Below, piece by piece: positions 1-8,610 of a stretch of 64,000 bases of DNA (its first letter is position 1; each line of letters begins with the position of its first letter). The stretch comes from Sinomonas notoginsengisoli. GTDB lineage: Bacteria; Actinomycetota; Actinomycetes; Actinomycetales; Micrococcaceae. The notes under the pieces were generated by a model. It had not been told where the DNA came from and ran no database searches. It worked only from the letters and a program-made list of their open reading frames with translations. The position numbers were made by a program, and so were the translations under genes. The DNA is taken from contig NZ_JAIZDP010000001.1 of the NCBI RefSeq assembly GCF_021554725.1, forward strand, positions 186,001-250,000, read 5' to 3'.

Positions 1-1201
1 CGAACTTGGCCCGAGCCTTCTCCATGGCCCGGTTGTTCTCGACGACGTGCTCAGGGGCCTGCACGACGACGGTCCCCGCCGTGTCGTATCCGGCCCGCCC
101 CGCTCGTCCGGCGATCTGGTGGAACTCGCGCGCGTTGAGGTGCCGCGTGCGGGTGCCGTCGAATTTGCTCAGGGCGGTGAGCAGGACGGTGCGGATCGGA
201 ACGTTGATGCCCACGCCGAGCGTGTCCGTCCCGCAGATGACCTTGAGCAGTCCGGCCTGGGCGAGCTGCTCGACGAGACGGCGGTACTTGGGCAGCATCC
301 CGGCATGGTGCACACCGATGCCGTGCCGTACGAGCCGGTTGAGCGTCTTGCCGAAGCCTGCGGCAAATCGGAAGCCCCCGATGAGCTCGGCGATGCGGTC
401 CTTCTCCTCACGGGTGCACATATTCACGCTCATGAGCTGCTGCGCCCGCTCGATCGCCTCGAGTTGGCTGAAGTGGACCACGTAGACGGGGACCTGCTTG
501 GTCCCGAGGAGCTCCTCGAGGGTCTCGTGGACCGGCTTCTCCTCGTAGTAGTAGTGCAGCGGAATGGGACGTTCAGCGTGGGCGACCGTCGTCGTCGTGC
601 GCCCCGTGCGCTCGGTGAGCTCTCGCTCGAATCGGCTCACGTCCCCGAGCGTGGCGCTCATGAGCAGGAACTGCGCTTGGGGGAGCTCGAGGAGGGGCAC
701 CTGCCAAGCCCATCCGCGCTGTGGGTCCGAGTAGAAATGGAACTCGTCCATGATCACCGGGCCGAGCTCCGCACCGGATCCCTCGCGGAGGGCGTGGTTC
801 GCGAGGATCTCCGCCGTGCAGCAGATGATCGGCGCGTCCGGGTTGACGGACGAGTCGCCCGTGACCATGCCCACGTTCTCTGCCCCGAAGATGTCACAGA
901 GCGCGAAGAACTTCTCCGACACGAGTGCCTTGATGGGGGCCGTGTAGTAGCTGCGCTGCCCGGTCGCGAGGCCGTGGAAGTGCGCGCCGACCGCCACGAG
1001 CGACTTTCCAGAGCCGGTCGGAGTCGCGAGGATCACGTTCGAGCCCGACACGAACTCGAGGATGGCCTCGTCCTGCGCCGGGTAGAGCGCCAGGCCCCTG
1101 CCCTCGGCCCACCCCACGAACGCGTCATACACGGCATCTGGCAGCGACCAGGCCGGGTCGGGCGGGGAGGTCGGCGTGGGGATCAGGGTATCGAGTCGCA
1201 T
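1..1201 (-). CDS. Ski2/Mtr4-like DEAD/DEAH-box helicase (DUF3516 type), 3' end outside window
   Basis: An open frame on the minus strand runs from ATG at 1201 to the window edge without a stop (about 400 codons visible). Walker A (TPTGSGKS) lies near residues 60-67, the motif II variant DEFH near 152-155 and SAT near 182-184. The second RecA domain shows [21 protein letters not shown] and the motif VI stretch [14 protein letters not shown] and the HHAGM block are typical of Ski2/Mtr4-like RNA helicases, and in Actinobacteria such proteins usually carry a C-terminal DUF3516 domain, which would lie outside this window. The predicted role is ATP-driven RNA unwinding in RNA turnover. It is transcribed divergently from the methyltransferase at 1236, with only 34 bp between start codons. 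Confidence 0.85.
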   Translation of the reverse strand, partial: MRLDTLIPTPTSPPDPAWSLPDAVYDAFVGWAEGRGLALYPAQDEAILEFVSGSNVILATPTGSGKSLVAVGAHFHGLATGQRSYYTAPIKALVSEKFFALCDIFGAENVGMVTGDSSVNPDAPIICCTAEILANHALREGSGAELGPVIMDEFHFYSDPQRGWAWQVPLLELPQAQFLLMSATLGDVSRFERELTERTGRTTTTVAHAERPIPLHYYYEEKPVHETLEELLGTKQVPVYVVHFSQLEAIERAQQLMSVNMCTREEKDRIAELIGGFRFAAGFGKTLNRLVRHGIGVHHAGMLPKYRRLVEQLAQAGLLKVICGTDTLGVGINVPIRTVLLTALSKFDGTRTRHLNAREFHQIAGRAGRAGYDTAGTVVVQAPEHVVENNRAMEKARAKF

Positions 1202-1210
1202 GGCGCCCTC

Positions 1211-1229
1211 AGACTATCCGGATTAGCGT
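1211..1229. promoter_or_regulatory. Back-to-back -10 elements for helicase and tam
   Basis: On the plus strand TAGCGT (1224-1229) lies 6 nt before the tam ATG, a leaderless arrangement. On the minus strand TAGTCT (1216-1211) lies 9 nt before the helicase ATG. The two -10 elements are 7 bp apart, so the -35 region of each promoter must lie inside the other transcription unit. No convincing -35 hexamer is visible. The assignment rests on the TANNNT pattern and spacing only. Confidence 0.45.
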
Positions 1230-1235
1230 TGACCC

Positions 1236-2033
1236 ATGAGCTCTCCCACGTGGGATCCAGCCGTCTACACCGCATTCGGCAACTACCGCTCGCGGCCGTT
1301 CTACGACCTCACGGGACGGATCGCTGCCGAGGCGCCGCGCCACGTCGTCGACCTCGGGTGCGGTACCGGCGAGCTCACCGCCGCGCTGGCCGACCGCTGG
1401 CCAGAGGCGGTCGTCGAGGGGGTGGACAGCTCCCAGACGATGCTCGATGTTGCACGCTCGCGGATTGCGGGCACGGACCGCCTGGCGTTCACGCACGGTG
1501 ACATCGTGCACTGGGAGCCAGCCGACGACGTCGACGTGGTCGTCTCGAACGCGGCACTCCAATGGGTGCCTGGTCATCAGGGCCTCATGGGCCGTTGGCT
1601 CGAGCAGCTCGCCTCGGGGGCCTGGCTCGCTGTCCAAGTGCCGGGCAATTTCGCCGCTCCCTCGCACGCGCTCATGCGCGAGCTCGCCGATTCCCTGCAG
1701 TGGGAGCATCGGCTCCGTGGAGTGCTGCGCCATTCGGACACTGTCTCTGATCCCCGGCACTACCTTGAGCTGATGCTCGACGCCGGTTGGGAGGCGGACG
1801 TGTGGGAGACCACCTACTGCCACGTGCTCATCGGAGAGGACGCGGTGCTCACGTGGGTGCGCGGGACCGGCCTGCGCCCCGTGCTGGACGCGCTCTCCGT
1901 GGAGGAGGCGGCCCAGTTCGAGGAGCAGTACAACCAGCTCCTCTACGATGCCTACCCTGCGGTGGAACGCGACGGCGTCATGACGACTGTGTACCCTTTC
2001 CGCCGGATCTTCTGCGTGGGCCGCAAGCCGTAG
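1236..2033 (+). CDS. tam: Trans-aconitate 2-methyltransferase
   Basis: This 265-residue class I SAM-dependent methyltransferase is the usual length for Tam. The N-terminus (WDPAVYTAFGNYRSRP) resembles E. coli Tam. The SAM-binding motif DLGCGTG is at residues 39-45, an acidic loop (GVDSSQTM) follows near 65, and the motif IV stretch SNAALQWVP is near 105. The family methylates trans-aconitate, a spontaneous isomer of cis-aconitate that inhibits aconitase, so the likely role is metabolite damage control in the cytoplasm. It stands alone, with a leaderless promoter in front. A different small carboxylate substrate cannot be excluded from sequence. Confidence 0.85.
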   Translation: MSSPTWDPAVYTAFGNYRSRPFYDLTGRIAAEAPRHVVDLGCGTGELTAALADRWPEAVVEGVDSSQTMLDVARSRIAGTDRLAFTHGDIVHWEPADDVDVVVSNAALQWVPGHQGLMGRWLEQLASGAWLAVQVPGNFAAPSHALMRELADSLQWEHRLRGVLRHSDTVSDPRHYLELMLDAGWEADVWETTYCHVLIGEDAVLTWVRGTGLRPVLDALSVEEAAQFEEQYNQLLYDAYPAVERDGVMTTVYPFRRIFCVGRKP

Positions 2034-2053
2034 GCACGGAACCCGTCGTTGTC

Positions 2054-2947
2054 CTAGAGCCCGAGGAGCCGGGCGCCGTTCTCCCACAGGACCTTCCGCA
2101 TCCAGGAGTCGCCGAGGCCGAGCCGCGCCAGAGCTTCAAGCTGGTGTGCGTACGGATAGGGGATGTTGGGGAAGTCCGAGCCGAGGACGACGCGGTCCGA
2201 GAGCTGGGCGAGCCGCGCTGGGAATCCCTCGGGCAGGGGAGCGAAACGTTCTGTGAAGTCGGTCGCGACCATTGTCGTGTCAAGGTGCACGTTCGGGTAC
2301 TTCGCCGCGAGGTCGGCGAACTCCCAGTACTCCGGCATGCCGAGGTGGGCGATCACGAGCGCCAGGCGAGGATGCCGGCGCAGGACGGCCTCCACCCGCT
2401 GGGGCCCGGTGAACTCGCCGGGCAGCGGCCTCGACCCTGCGTGGATGACGACGGGAACCGCAGCCTCCTCCAGCCGGGCCCACGCCGGCTCGAGCAGTGG
2501 ATCGTCGGGACCGAAGCGCCCCACTTGGACGTGGACCTTGAACAGCCGCGCACCGGCGTCCAATGCCTCGCCGACGTAGCGCCCTGCCTCCGGCTCGGGG
2601 TACATCGTGGCGCAATGGATGGCGTCGGGAACACGGCGGGCGAAGTCCGCGCTCCAGCTGTTGAGCCACTCCGCCATTCCCGGCTTGTGCGGGTAGGACA
2701 GCGCCGGGATGGCCGCGAGGCCAAAGCTGCGGGCCAGACGAAGGCGCTCGTCTTCGCCGAAGCGGTAGGCGATGGGCCAGGGCCACCCGTAAGTGGACTC
2801 GGCGTTGTCGAAGTAGGTCCAGACCTTCTCCAGCATGGCCGGGGGCAGGAAATGGACGTGGATGTCGGCGAGTCCGCGGAGGCCCAGACGCGCGAGGTAC
2901 GCCGGGATCTCTTGATCCGCCGTTGGCCCGGGAGTCGTGGTGGTCAT
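2054..2947 (-). CDS. Amidohydrolase-2 family TIM-barrel hydrolase
   Basis: This 297-residue protein has the amidohydrolase-2 pattern: DIHVHF near residue 28-33 supplies the first metal-binding histidines, KVHVQVG the central strand, VVIHAG and IAHLGM the later histidine strands, and GSDFPN the final metal-binding aspartate. Relatives act as decarboxylases or hydrolases on cyclic or aromatic carboxylates, and the substrate here cannot be told. The start is the ATG at 2947, only 7 nt below the stop of the upstream beta-lactamase-fold gene, so the two are probably cotranscribed. A longer upstream reading in the same frame runs into that gene and is not credible. Confidence 0.8.
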   Translation of the reverse strand: MTTTTPGPTADQEIPAYLARLGLRGLADIHVHFLPPAMLEKVWTYFDNAESTYGWPWPIAYRFGEDERLRLARSFGLAAIPALSYPHKPGMAEWLNSWSADFARRVPDAIHCATMYPEPEAGRYVGEALDAGARLFKVHVQVGRFGPDDPLLEPAWARLEEAAVPVVIHAGSRPLPGEFTGPQRVEAVLRRHPRLALVIAHLGMPEYWEFADLAAKYPNVHLDTTMVATDFTERFAPLPEGFPARLAQLSDRVVLGSDFPNIPYPYAHQLEALARLGLGDSWMRKVLWENGARLLGL

Positions 2948-2954
2948 GCAGTGG

Positions 2955-3608
2955 CTACCAGCCGCGGCCTTTCCATTCGGCCAGATGCGGACGCTCTGCC
3001 CCGAGAGTCGTCGGCTTCCCGTGGCCGGGATGTACCTCCGCCTCATCCGGGTATACGCCGAAAAGGCGCTCGACGACGTCGCCGTAGAGCAGCGCGAAGC
3101 GGTCCGGGTCCTTCTGCGTGTTCCCCACGCCGCCCGGGAACAGCGAGTCCCCGGAGAAGATGACCGGTGGTGCGTCCGGCTCGGACAGCACATAGGCGAT
3201 GGACCCGGGCGTGTGCCCGCGCAGGTGGACGGCGGCGAGCTCGAAGCCGTCGAATGAGCCCACGTCGTCGCCGTGGTCCAGGACCACATCCACCGGTGTG
3301 GGGATGCCTGAGGCGTCCTGCCGTCCGGCGGCGACGGGGGCCCCCGTCTCGGCGACGAGCCCCTCAAGGGCGCGCACGTGGTCCCAGTGCTGGTGGGTGG
3401 TCGCGATGAGCTCGAGCTTGGCCGGTCGGGCAGCGTCGGCGGCGCCGTCGGCCAGCAGGTCCCGGATGGCCGGCAGGTCATCGGCGGCATCGATCAGGAC
3501 CTGCACCCCGGACCCCTTGGCGGTGATCAGGTAGACGTTGTTGTCCATATCGCTCACGGAAATCCGGCGCACTGTGACGCGCTCGAGGTCCTTGACGAGG
3601 GTGTTCAT
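2955..3608 (-). CDS. Metallo-beta-lactamase-fold hydrolase, glyoxalase II-like
   Basis: This 217-residue protein carries the metal-binding signature THQHWDH at residues 71-77. Further ligands lie in RGHTPGS near 128, SGDSLF near 149 and HPGHGKPT near 190. The arrangement matches small glyoxalase II-like or thioester hydrolases of the beta-lactamase fold. It is probably a dinuclear zinc cytoplasmic enzyme, with substrate unknown. On the minus strand TAGGGT (3621-3616) lies 7 nt from the ATG, suggesting a leaderless mRNA. The amidohydrolase follows after 7 nt, suggesting a two-gene operon. Confidence 0.82.
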   Translation of the reverse strand: MNTLVKDLERVTVRRISVSDMDNNVYLITAKGSGVQVLIDAADDLPAIRDLLADGAADAARPAKLELIATTHQHWDHVRALEGLVAETGAPVAAGRQDASGIPTPVDVVLDHGDDVGSFDGFELAAVHLRGHTPGSIAYVLSEPDAPPVIFSGDSLFPGGVGNTQKDPDRFALLYGDVVERLFGVYPDEAEVHPGHGKPTTLGAERPHLAEWKGRGW

Positions 3609-3615
3609 GGACGCA

Positions 3616-3638
3616 ACCCTAGGCGGCTTCGCTACGCT
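3616..3638. promoter_or_regulatory. Divergent leaderless -10 elements, MBL hydrolase and GntR gene
   Basis: Minus-strand TAGGGT (3621-3616) precedes the hydrolase ATG at 3608 by 7 nt. Plus-strand TACGCT (3633-3638) precedes the GntR ATG at 3645 by 6 nt. The two starts are 36 bp apart, so a GntR protein bound here could control both genes. That control is inference. Confidence 0.45.
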
Positions 3639-3644
3639 GGGCCA

Positions 3645-4034
3645 ATGCCACAGGGAAACTTCCCCGGGCGCTGGCGCCCGAATCCCGAACTTGCTGTACC
3701 CCTCTTCGACCAGTTGCGCCGGCGCGTCCTCGCGCTCGTCGAGGAGGGCAGCCTCGCCGCCGGCACGAAGCTGCCCTCAGTCCGCGCGCTCGCAGGGGAG
3801 CTCGGCGTGGCTCCCCATACCGTCGCCCGGGCGTACCGTGAGCTCGAGGAGGCCGGGATCCTTTCAACGGCCGGGCGAGCGGGAACCACAGTGGCGCCGC
3901 GCGGAAGGCGCGACGAGGAACTCGCGACGGCGGCCGCAGCCTTCGCGGACGCTGCCTGCTCCCGAGGATGTTCGCTCGAGGATGCGATAGCGCTTCTCAG
4001 GACTGCGTATGCGAGCCAGGAGAGCTCAGCCTGA
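3645..4034 (+). CDS. Short GntR-family (YtrA-like) transcriptional regulator
   Basis: This 129-residue protein is almost entirely a winged helix-turn-helix. It has VPLFDQLRRRVLALVEEG at residues 17-34, LPSVRALAGELGVAPHTVARAY as the recognition region, and a beta wing. The C-terminal tail of about 45 residues is too short for a FadR, HutC or MocR effector domain, which points to the YtrA subfamily. Such regulators often control adjacent transport or hydrolase genes. It is divergent from the beta-lactamase-fold/amidohydrolase pair and may regulate it. The ATG at 3645 is preferred because the longer frame runs antisense through the hydrolase. Confidence 0.85.
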   Translation: MPQGNFPGRWRPNPELAVPLFDQLRRRVLALVEEGSLAAGTKLPSVRALAGELGVAPHTVARAYRELEEAGILSTAGRAGTTVAPRGRRDEELATAAAAFADAACSRGCSLEDAIALLRTAYASQESSA

Positions 4035-4046
4035 GGCCGAACGTGA

Positions 4047-4062
4047 TCGAAGACATTTTCGA
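4047..4062. promoter_or_regulatory. LexA (SOS) box upstream of uvrA
   Basis: The 16-bp site has perfect outer arms, TCGAA at 4047-4051 and TTCGA at 4058-4062, with a 6-bp centre (GACATT). It matches the actinobacterial LexA consensus TCGAAC(A/G)NNNGTTCGA at all but two positions, both in the centre. The gene behind it encodes UvrA, a classic SOS member. The site overlaps the predicted -35 hexamer of uvrA, so LexA binding would block RNA polymerase directly. Confidence 0.75.
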
Positions 4063-4085
4063 ATTTCCTGATCGTCCACTAGCAT
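4057..4085 (+). promoter_or_regulatory. uvrA promoter, leaderless
   Basis: TAGCAT at 4080-4085 fits the TANNNT -10 pattern. TTTCGA at 4057-4062, 17 bp upstream, can serve as the -35. Transcription would start at or next to the GTG at 4092, giving a leaderless mRNA, and no Shine-Dalgarno sequence is seen. Confidence 0.55.
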
Positions 4086-4091
4086 AGACGG

Positions 4092-7055
4092 GTGCAGAGT
4101 CTGTCCACGCTCAATGAATCAACCCCTCTAGAGCACGATGCCCCTATCCCGGTCGCCGCGGCGGCGTCTGCTGCCACCGTCCTCGACAGCGATCTCCGCG
4201 CCCACGACCAGTCCCGTCTCGTGGTCAAAGGGGCGCGCGAGCACAACCTGCGAAACGTGGACCTGGACCTCCCCCGTGATGCGATCATCGTCTTCACCGG
4301 ACTGTCAGGATCCGGCAAGTCCTCACTCGCGTTCGACACCATCTTCGCCGAAGGGCAGCGCCGCTATGTCGAGTCGCTCTCGGCCTATGCCCGCCAGTTC
4401 CTGGGGCAGGTCGACAAGCCGGACGTCGACTTCATCGAGGGTCTCTCGCCCGCCGTCTCGATCGACCAGAAGTCCACCAGCAAGAATCCACGCTCCACGG
4501 TCGGCACCATCACTGAGATCTATGACTACATGCGCCTCCTCTGGGCGCGCATCGGGCGCCCGCACTGCCCGATCTGCCATGAGCCCGTCACCCGACAGAC
4601 CCCGCAGCAGATCGTGGACCAGCTCCTCGAGATGCCCGAGGGCACCAGGTTCCAGCTCCTGGCGCCTGTGGTGCGCGGCCGCAAGGGCGAGTTCGTGGAC
4701 CTCTTCAAGGAGCTCGCCGCGAAGGGCTACTCGCGCGCCCGAGTCGATGGGGAACTCGTCCAGCTCACGGAGCCGCCCAAGCTCGGCAAGCAGTTCAAGC
4801 ACACCATCGAGGTGGTCGTTGACCGCCTCGTAGTCAAGGAGGGCATGCGCCAGCGCCTCGCCGACTCGGTCGAGACCGCGCTCGGGCTTGCCGAGGGGCG
4901 CGTTCTCGCCGATTTCGTCGATCTCGAGCCGGACGACGACGCGCGGATCCGTGCGTTCTCGGAGCACCTTGCGTGCCCCAATGAGCATCCGCTCGCGATC
5001 GACGAGATCGAGCCGCGCTCGTTCTCCTTCAACAACCCCTTCGGTGCATGCCCCGTCTGCACGGGCATCGGCACGAGGCTCGAGGTAGATGTGGACCTCG
5101 TGGTCCCCGACGCGGCGCTCAGCCTCTCGGAGGGAGCGATCGCGCCATGGTCTCTTGGCACCGCGACACAGGAGTACTGGACCCGCCTGCTGGAGGGCCT
5201 CGCGAATGACCTCGGCTTCTCGATGACTACCCCCTGGCACAGCCTCCCCGAGTACGCGCGGGACTCGGTGCTCTACGGCAAGGACCACAAGGTGGTCGTG
5301 CAGTACCGCAACCGGTTCGGACGCGAACGCAAGTACAGCACGGGGTTCGAGGGTGCTGTGGCCTACATCCAGCGCAAGCACCTCGAGACCGAATCCGACT
5401 CCGCACGCGACCGCTACGAGGAGTACATGCGGGAGATCCCGTGCCCCGAGTGCGGGGGCGCGCGCCTCAACCCTGCCTCGCTCTCGGTCCTCGTAGGCGG
5501 ACAGTCGATCGCGGAGGTTTCACGCCTCCCGCTGCGCGAGGCCCGCGCGTTCCTCGAGACCCTGGAGCTGACACCGCGCGAGCAGCAGATTGCCGCCCAG
5601 GTCCTCAAGGAGATTGACGCACGGCTGCGGTTCCTCCTCGACGTCGGCCTCGAGTACCTCAACCTCGAGCGGGCCGCGGGGACGCTCTCGGGCGGGGAGG
5701 CCCAGCGCATTCGGCTCGCGACGCAGATCGGTTCCGGGCTTGTGGGCGTCCTCTATGTCCTCGACGAGCCGAGCATCGGACTCCATCAGCGCGATAACCG
5801 GCGCCTCATTGAGACGCTCACACGCCTGCGGGACCTCGGGAACACGCTCATCGTCGTGGAGCACGACGAGGACACGATCCACGAAGCCGACTGGATCGTC
5901 GACATCGGGCCGGGTGCCGGCGAGCACGGTGGCGAAGTCGTCCACTCCGGCACCCTCGAGGAGCTCAAGGCGAACACCGCCTCGCTTACCGGCGACTACC
6001 TGTCCGGGCGCCGCTCCATCGAGATCCCCGCCAAGCGCCGCAAAGTGGACCGCAAGCGGCAGCTTAAGGTGGTCGGGGCGCGAGAGCACAATCTCCAGGG
6101 TGTCGACGTCGTGTTTCCGCTGGGCGTGCTGACGGCGGTCACGGGTGTCAGCGGCTCGGGCAAGTCGACCCTGGTCAACGACATCCTGTACAAGGTGCTG
6201 GCGAACCGGCTCAATGGTGCGAAGCAGGTCGCGGGCCGTCACACGCGGATCGAAGGCCTCGAACACCTCGACAAAGTCATCCATGTTGACCAGAGTCCGA
6301 TCGGCCGGACGCCCCGGTCCAACCCCGCCACCTACACCGGGGTCTTCGACCACATCCGGAAGCTCTTCGCCGAGACCAATGAGGCCAAGGTCCGCGGTTA
6401 CATGCCGGGCCGGTTCTCATTCAACGTCAAGGGTGGCAGGTGCGAGGCGTGCAGCGGCGACGGCACGATCAAGATCGAGATGAACTTCCTCCCCGACGTG
6501 TACGTTCCGTGCGAGGTGTGCCACGGCGCCCGGTACAACCGGGAGACCCTTGAGGTCCACTACAAGGGCAAGACGATCGCCGATGTGCTCAACATGCCCA
6601 TCGACGAGGCTGCGGAGTTCTTTGCGGCCTTCAGCCCGATCGCCCGCCACCTCAACACGCTCGTCGATGTGGGTCTGGGCTATGTGCGGCTGGGGCAGCC
6701 GGCCACGACGCTATCGGGCGGTGAGGCCCAGCGCGTGAAGCTGGCCGCGGAACTGCAGAAGCGTTCCAACGGACGCAGCGCGTACGTCCTCGACGAGCCC
6801 ACCACCGGGCTCCACTTCGAGGACATCCGGAAGCTGCTCCTCGTGCTCCAGTCGCTCGTGGAGAAAGGCAACACCGTCATCACGATCGAGCACAACCTGG
6901 ACGTCATCAAGAGCGCGGACTGGATCATCGACCTCGGTCCAAACGGCGGTTCTGGCGGTGGCCAGATCGTCGCCACGGGGACCCCGGAGCAGGTGGCCAA
7001 GGTGGAGACGAGCTATACAGGCACGTTCCTTGCCGAGCTCTTCGAGATGAGGTGA
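4092..7055 (+). CDS. uvrA: Excinuclease ABC subunit A
   Basis: UvrA is the damage-recognition ATPase of nucleotide excision repair and loads UvrB onto lesions. The 987-residue protein shows both ABC halves. The first Walker A is GLSGSGKSS near residue 77 and the second is GVSGSGKST near 684; LSGGEAQR signatures occur in both. The zinc-binding CPICH and CPECGG and the CEACSGDG...CEVCHG zinc module are present. The length is slightly above the usual 940-960 because of an N-terminal tail of about 40 residues before the conserved VKGAREHNL. The GTG at 4092 is supported by a leaderless promoter with an SOS box. A start nearer the conserved region is possible but lacks a signal. Confidence 0.97.
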   Translation: MQSLSTLNESTPLEHDAPIPVAAAASAATVLDSDLRAHDQSRLVVKGAREHNLRNVDLDLPRDAIIVFTGLSGSGKSSLAFDTIFAEGQRRYVESLSAYARQFLGQVDKPDVDFIEGLSPAVSIDQKSTSKNPRSTVGTITEIYDYMRLLWARIGRPHCPICHEPVTRQTPQQIVDQLLEMPEGTRFQLLAPVVRGRKGEFVDLFKELAAKGYSRARVDGELVQLTEPPKLGKQFKHTIEVVVDRLVVKEGMRQRLADSVETALGLAEGRVLADFVDLEPDDDARIRAFSEHLACPNEHPLAIDEIEPRSFSFNNPFGACPVCTGIGTRLEVDVDLVVPDAALSLSEGAIAPWSLGTATQEYWTRLLEGLANDLGFSMTTPWHSLPEYARDSVLYGKDHKVVVQYRNRFGRERKYSTGFEGAVAYIQRKHLETESDSARDRYEEYMREIPCPECGGARLNPASLSVLVGGQSIAEVSRLPLREARAFLETLELTPREQQIAAQVLKEIDARLRFLLDVGLEYLNLERAAGTLSGGEAQRIRLATQIGSGLVGVLYVLDEPSIGLHQRDNRRLIETLTRLRDLGNTLIVVEHDEDTIHEADWIVDIGPGAGEHGGEVVHSGTLEELKANTASLTGDYLSGRRSIEIPAKRRKVDRKRQLKVVGAREHNLQGVDVVFPLGVLTAVTGVSGSGKSTLVNDILYKVLANRLNGAKQVAGRHTRIEGLEHLDKVIHVDQSPIGRTPRSNPATYTGVFDHIRKLFAETNEAKVRGYMPGRFSFNVKGGRCEACSGDGTIKIEMNFLPDVYVPCEVCHGARYNRETLEVHYKGKTIADVLNMPIDEAAEFFAAFSPIARHLNTLVDVGLGYVRLGQPATTLSGGEAQRVKLAAELQKRSNGRSAYVLDEPTTGLHFEDIRKLLLVLQSLVEKGNTVITIEHNLDVIKSADWIIDLGPNGGSGGGQIVATGTPEQVAKVETSYTGTFLAELFEMR

Positions 7056-7097
7056 GGGTCCGCGCGCCCGAGGTCTCACGCGCCAATATGACCATCG

Positions 7098-7123
7098 CGG
7101 CATGCACAGCGATGTCCATGCCG
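7098..7123. terminator. Weak hairpin after uvrA
   Basis: CGGCATG (7098-7104) pairs with CATGCCG (7117-7123) across a 12-nt loop, 43 nt after the uvrA stop. There is no U-tract. It may terminate uvrA or be incidental. Confidence 0.25.
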
Positions 7124-7187
7124 GGGCGCTCATGCCATGGTTTGGTCTAGTTTCAGCCGCCCCCGTGGGGTGTGGGAGACTGTCCCG

Positions 7188-7928
7188 GTGACAGACAGCC
7201 CTGCGCTCGCGATCTTCGATCTGGATGGCACTCTCATCGACCCCGCGGGGAGCATCACCGGAGGAATCGCGCACGCGCTCAAGGTTCATGGCCTTCCGGT
7301 TCCAGACGCGGCCACGCTGTCGAGCATGGTCGGACCGCCCCTGCTCGAGTCGCTCCATCGCGTGGCGGACGTCCCGGGCGAGGTTCTGGACGCCATCGTG
7401 CACACCTACCGCAAGCGGTACATCTCCCAAGGCATGGCTGAGGGCCGTCCGTATCCCGGGATCCCCGATCTCCTCGCACGGCTCCGGTCTGCCGGGCTGT
7501 GGCTGGCCGTTGCCACTCAGAAGCCACAGGGCCTTGCCGAGAAGCTCCTGCGCGCGCATGGCCTCGACCAATACTTCAACAGCATCCACGGCGCCCCCGA
7601 CGACGAGACTCGGCCCCCAGCCCCGGATGGCAAGGCCGGAATCGTGCGCGCAGCACTGACAACGAACCATGCGCATCCGGACCGCGCGGTCATGATTGGC
7701 GATCGCCGCCATGATGCCGCCGGCGCGGCCGCGTGCGGCATACCGTGCATAGGCGTCGCCTGGGGCTTCGCCCCGGAGGGGGAGTTCGCGGCGCTCGACC
7801 TTGCCGCCGTCGTCGTTGACGCCGCTGAGCTTGAGGATGCGATCGCCGTCGTGCTCAAGACCGCTGCCGCTTCGCCCGCTCCACACGCCGCATCCACCGC
7901 GACCGCCCGGGAGGGCGCAGCATGCTGA
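7188..7928 (+). CDS. HAD-superfamily phosphatase, phosphoglycolate phosphatase-like
   Basis: This 246-residue protein has HAD motif I FDLDGTL near residues 10-16, a cap domain, motif II VATQKP, and motif IV MIGDRRHDAAGA. The C-terminus ends in an Ala-rich tail. This pattern fits the Gph/PpaX subfamily, which dephosphorylates small phosphate esters or pyrophosphate. GTG at 7188 is chosen because motif I begins nine codons later and a GAGACT/6-nt spacing resembles a leaderless start. An in-frame start at 7137 would add a 17-residue non-conserved extension. The stop overlaps the next ATG (7922), so the acyltransferase is translationally coupled. Confidence 0.85.
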   Translation: MTDSPALAIFDLDGTLIDPAGSITGGIAHALKVHGLPVPDAATLSSMVGPPLLESLHRVADVPGEVLDAIVHTYRKRYISQGMAEGRPYPGIPDLLARLRSAGLWLAVATQKPQGLAEKLLRAHGLDQYFNSIHGAPDDETRPPAPDGKAGIVRAALTTNHAHPDRAVMIGDRRHDAAGAAACGIPCIGVAWGFAPEGEFAALDLAAVVVDAAELEDAIAVVLKTAAASPAPHAASTATAREGAAC

Positions 7929-8587
7929 TCTACTCGATGACCCGGCAGAGCATCCGTGGACTCATCGGCGGACTCTGCCGGCCCACCGTCACCGGGCTCG
8001 AGAATGTGCCTGAGAGTGGGCCCTTCATCGTCGCGTCCAATCACCGCTCCTTCCTCGATTCGGTGATCATCCAGGCCCTCATGCCCCGTAGTGTCGCATT
8101 CTTCGCGAAAGCGGAGTACTTCACGGGCAAGGGCGTGAAGGGCAAGCTCATGAAGGCGTTCTTCGAGGGTGTCGGCTCCATCCCCGTCGAACGGGGGGAA
8201 CAGGCCGCAAGCGTGGCGGCGTTGAAGACCCTTCTCGACATCCTCGACGGCGGCGAGGCGATCGGCATCTACCCGGAGGGCACACGATCACGCGACGGGC
8301 TCCTCTACCGTGGCCGCACGGGCGTCGGCTGGCTCGCGCTCACGACCGGCGCCCCTGTGGTCCCGGTGGGCCTCCTCGGCACGGAGAATCTCCAGCCGGC
8401 GGATAAGAGCATGATCAGGCCCCAGCACTTTGAAATGCGCGTGGGCCCGCCGCTGCAGTTCGCCAAGACGGGCCCTGACCACTCCCTGCCGCTGCGCCGG
8501 GAGGCCACGGACAACATCATGGACGCCATCGCCGCCCTGAGCGGGCAGGAGCGGGCGAGCGGCTACAACAAGCCGCCGGCCCACTAG
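7922..8587 (+). CDS. 1-acyl-glycerol-3-phosphate acyltransferase (PlsC/LPLAT family)
   Basis: The 221-residue protein has LPLAT motif I NHRSFLD at residues 40-46, a FFAKAEYF block typical of actinobacterial members, VGSIPVERG, and motif III YPEGTRSRDG near 118. The family transfers an acyl chain to lysophosphatidic acid at the inner face of the membrane to give phosphatidic acid. It overlaps the HAD gene by 7 nt. HAD-acyltransferase pairs occur in Actinobacteria, but a joint pathway here is only suggested. Confidence 0.9.
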   Translation: MLIYSMTRQSIRGLIGGLCRPTVTGLENVPESGPFIVASNHRSFLDSVIIQALMPRSVAFFAKAEYFTGKGVKGKLMKAFFEGVGSIPVERGEQAASVAALKTLLDILDGGEAIGIYPEGTRSRDGLLYRGRTGVGWLALTTGAPVVPVGLLGTENLQPADKSMIRPQHFEMRVGPPLQFAKTGPDHSLPLRREATDNIMDAIAALSGQERASGYNKPPAH

Positions 8588-8598
8588 TGGCACCCGCC

Positions 8599-8604
8599 TA
8601 GACT
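8599..8604 (+). promoter_or_regulatory. Leaderless -10 element of uvrC
   Basis: TAGACT is followed by 6 nt and then the GTG start of uvrC at 8611. GGAG within those 6 nt is too close to the start to act as a normal ribosome binding site. No clear -35 is seen. Confidence 0.45.
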
Positions 8605-8610
8605 GGAGCG

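Noticed and set aside
47-1501. A 484-codon plus-strand open frame at the window start
   Set aside because: The minus strand encodes a helicase with every motif in order; the plus frame shows none and runs into the methyltransferase.
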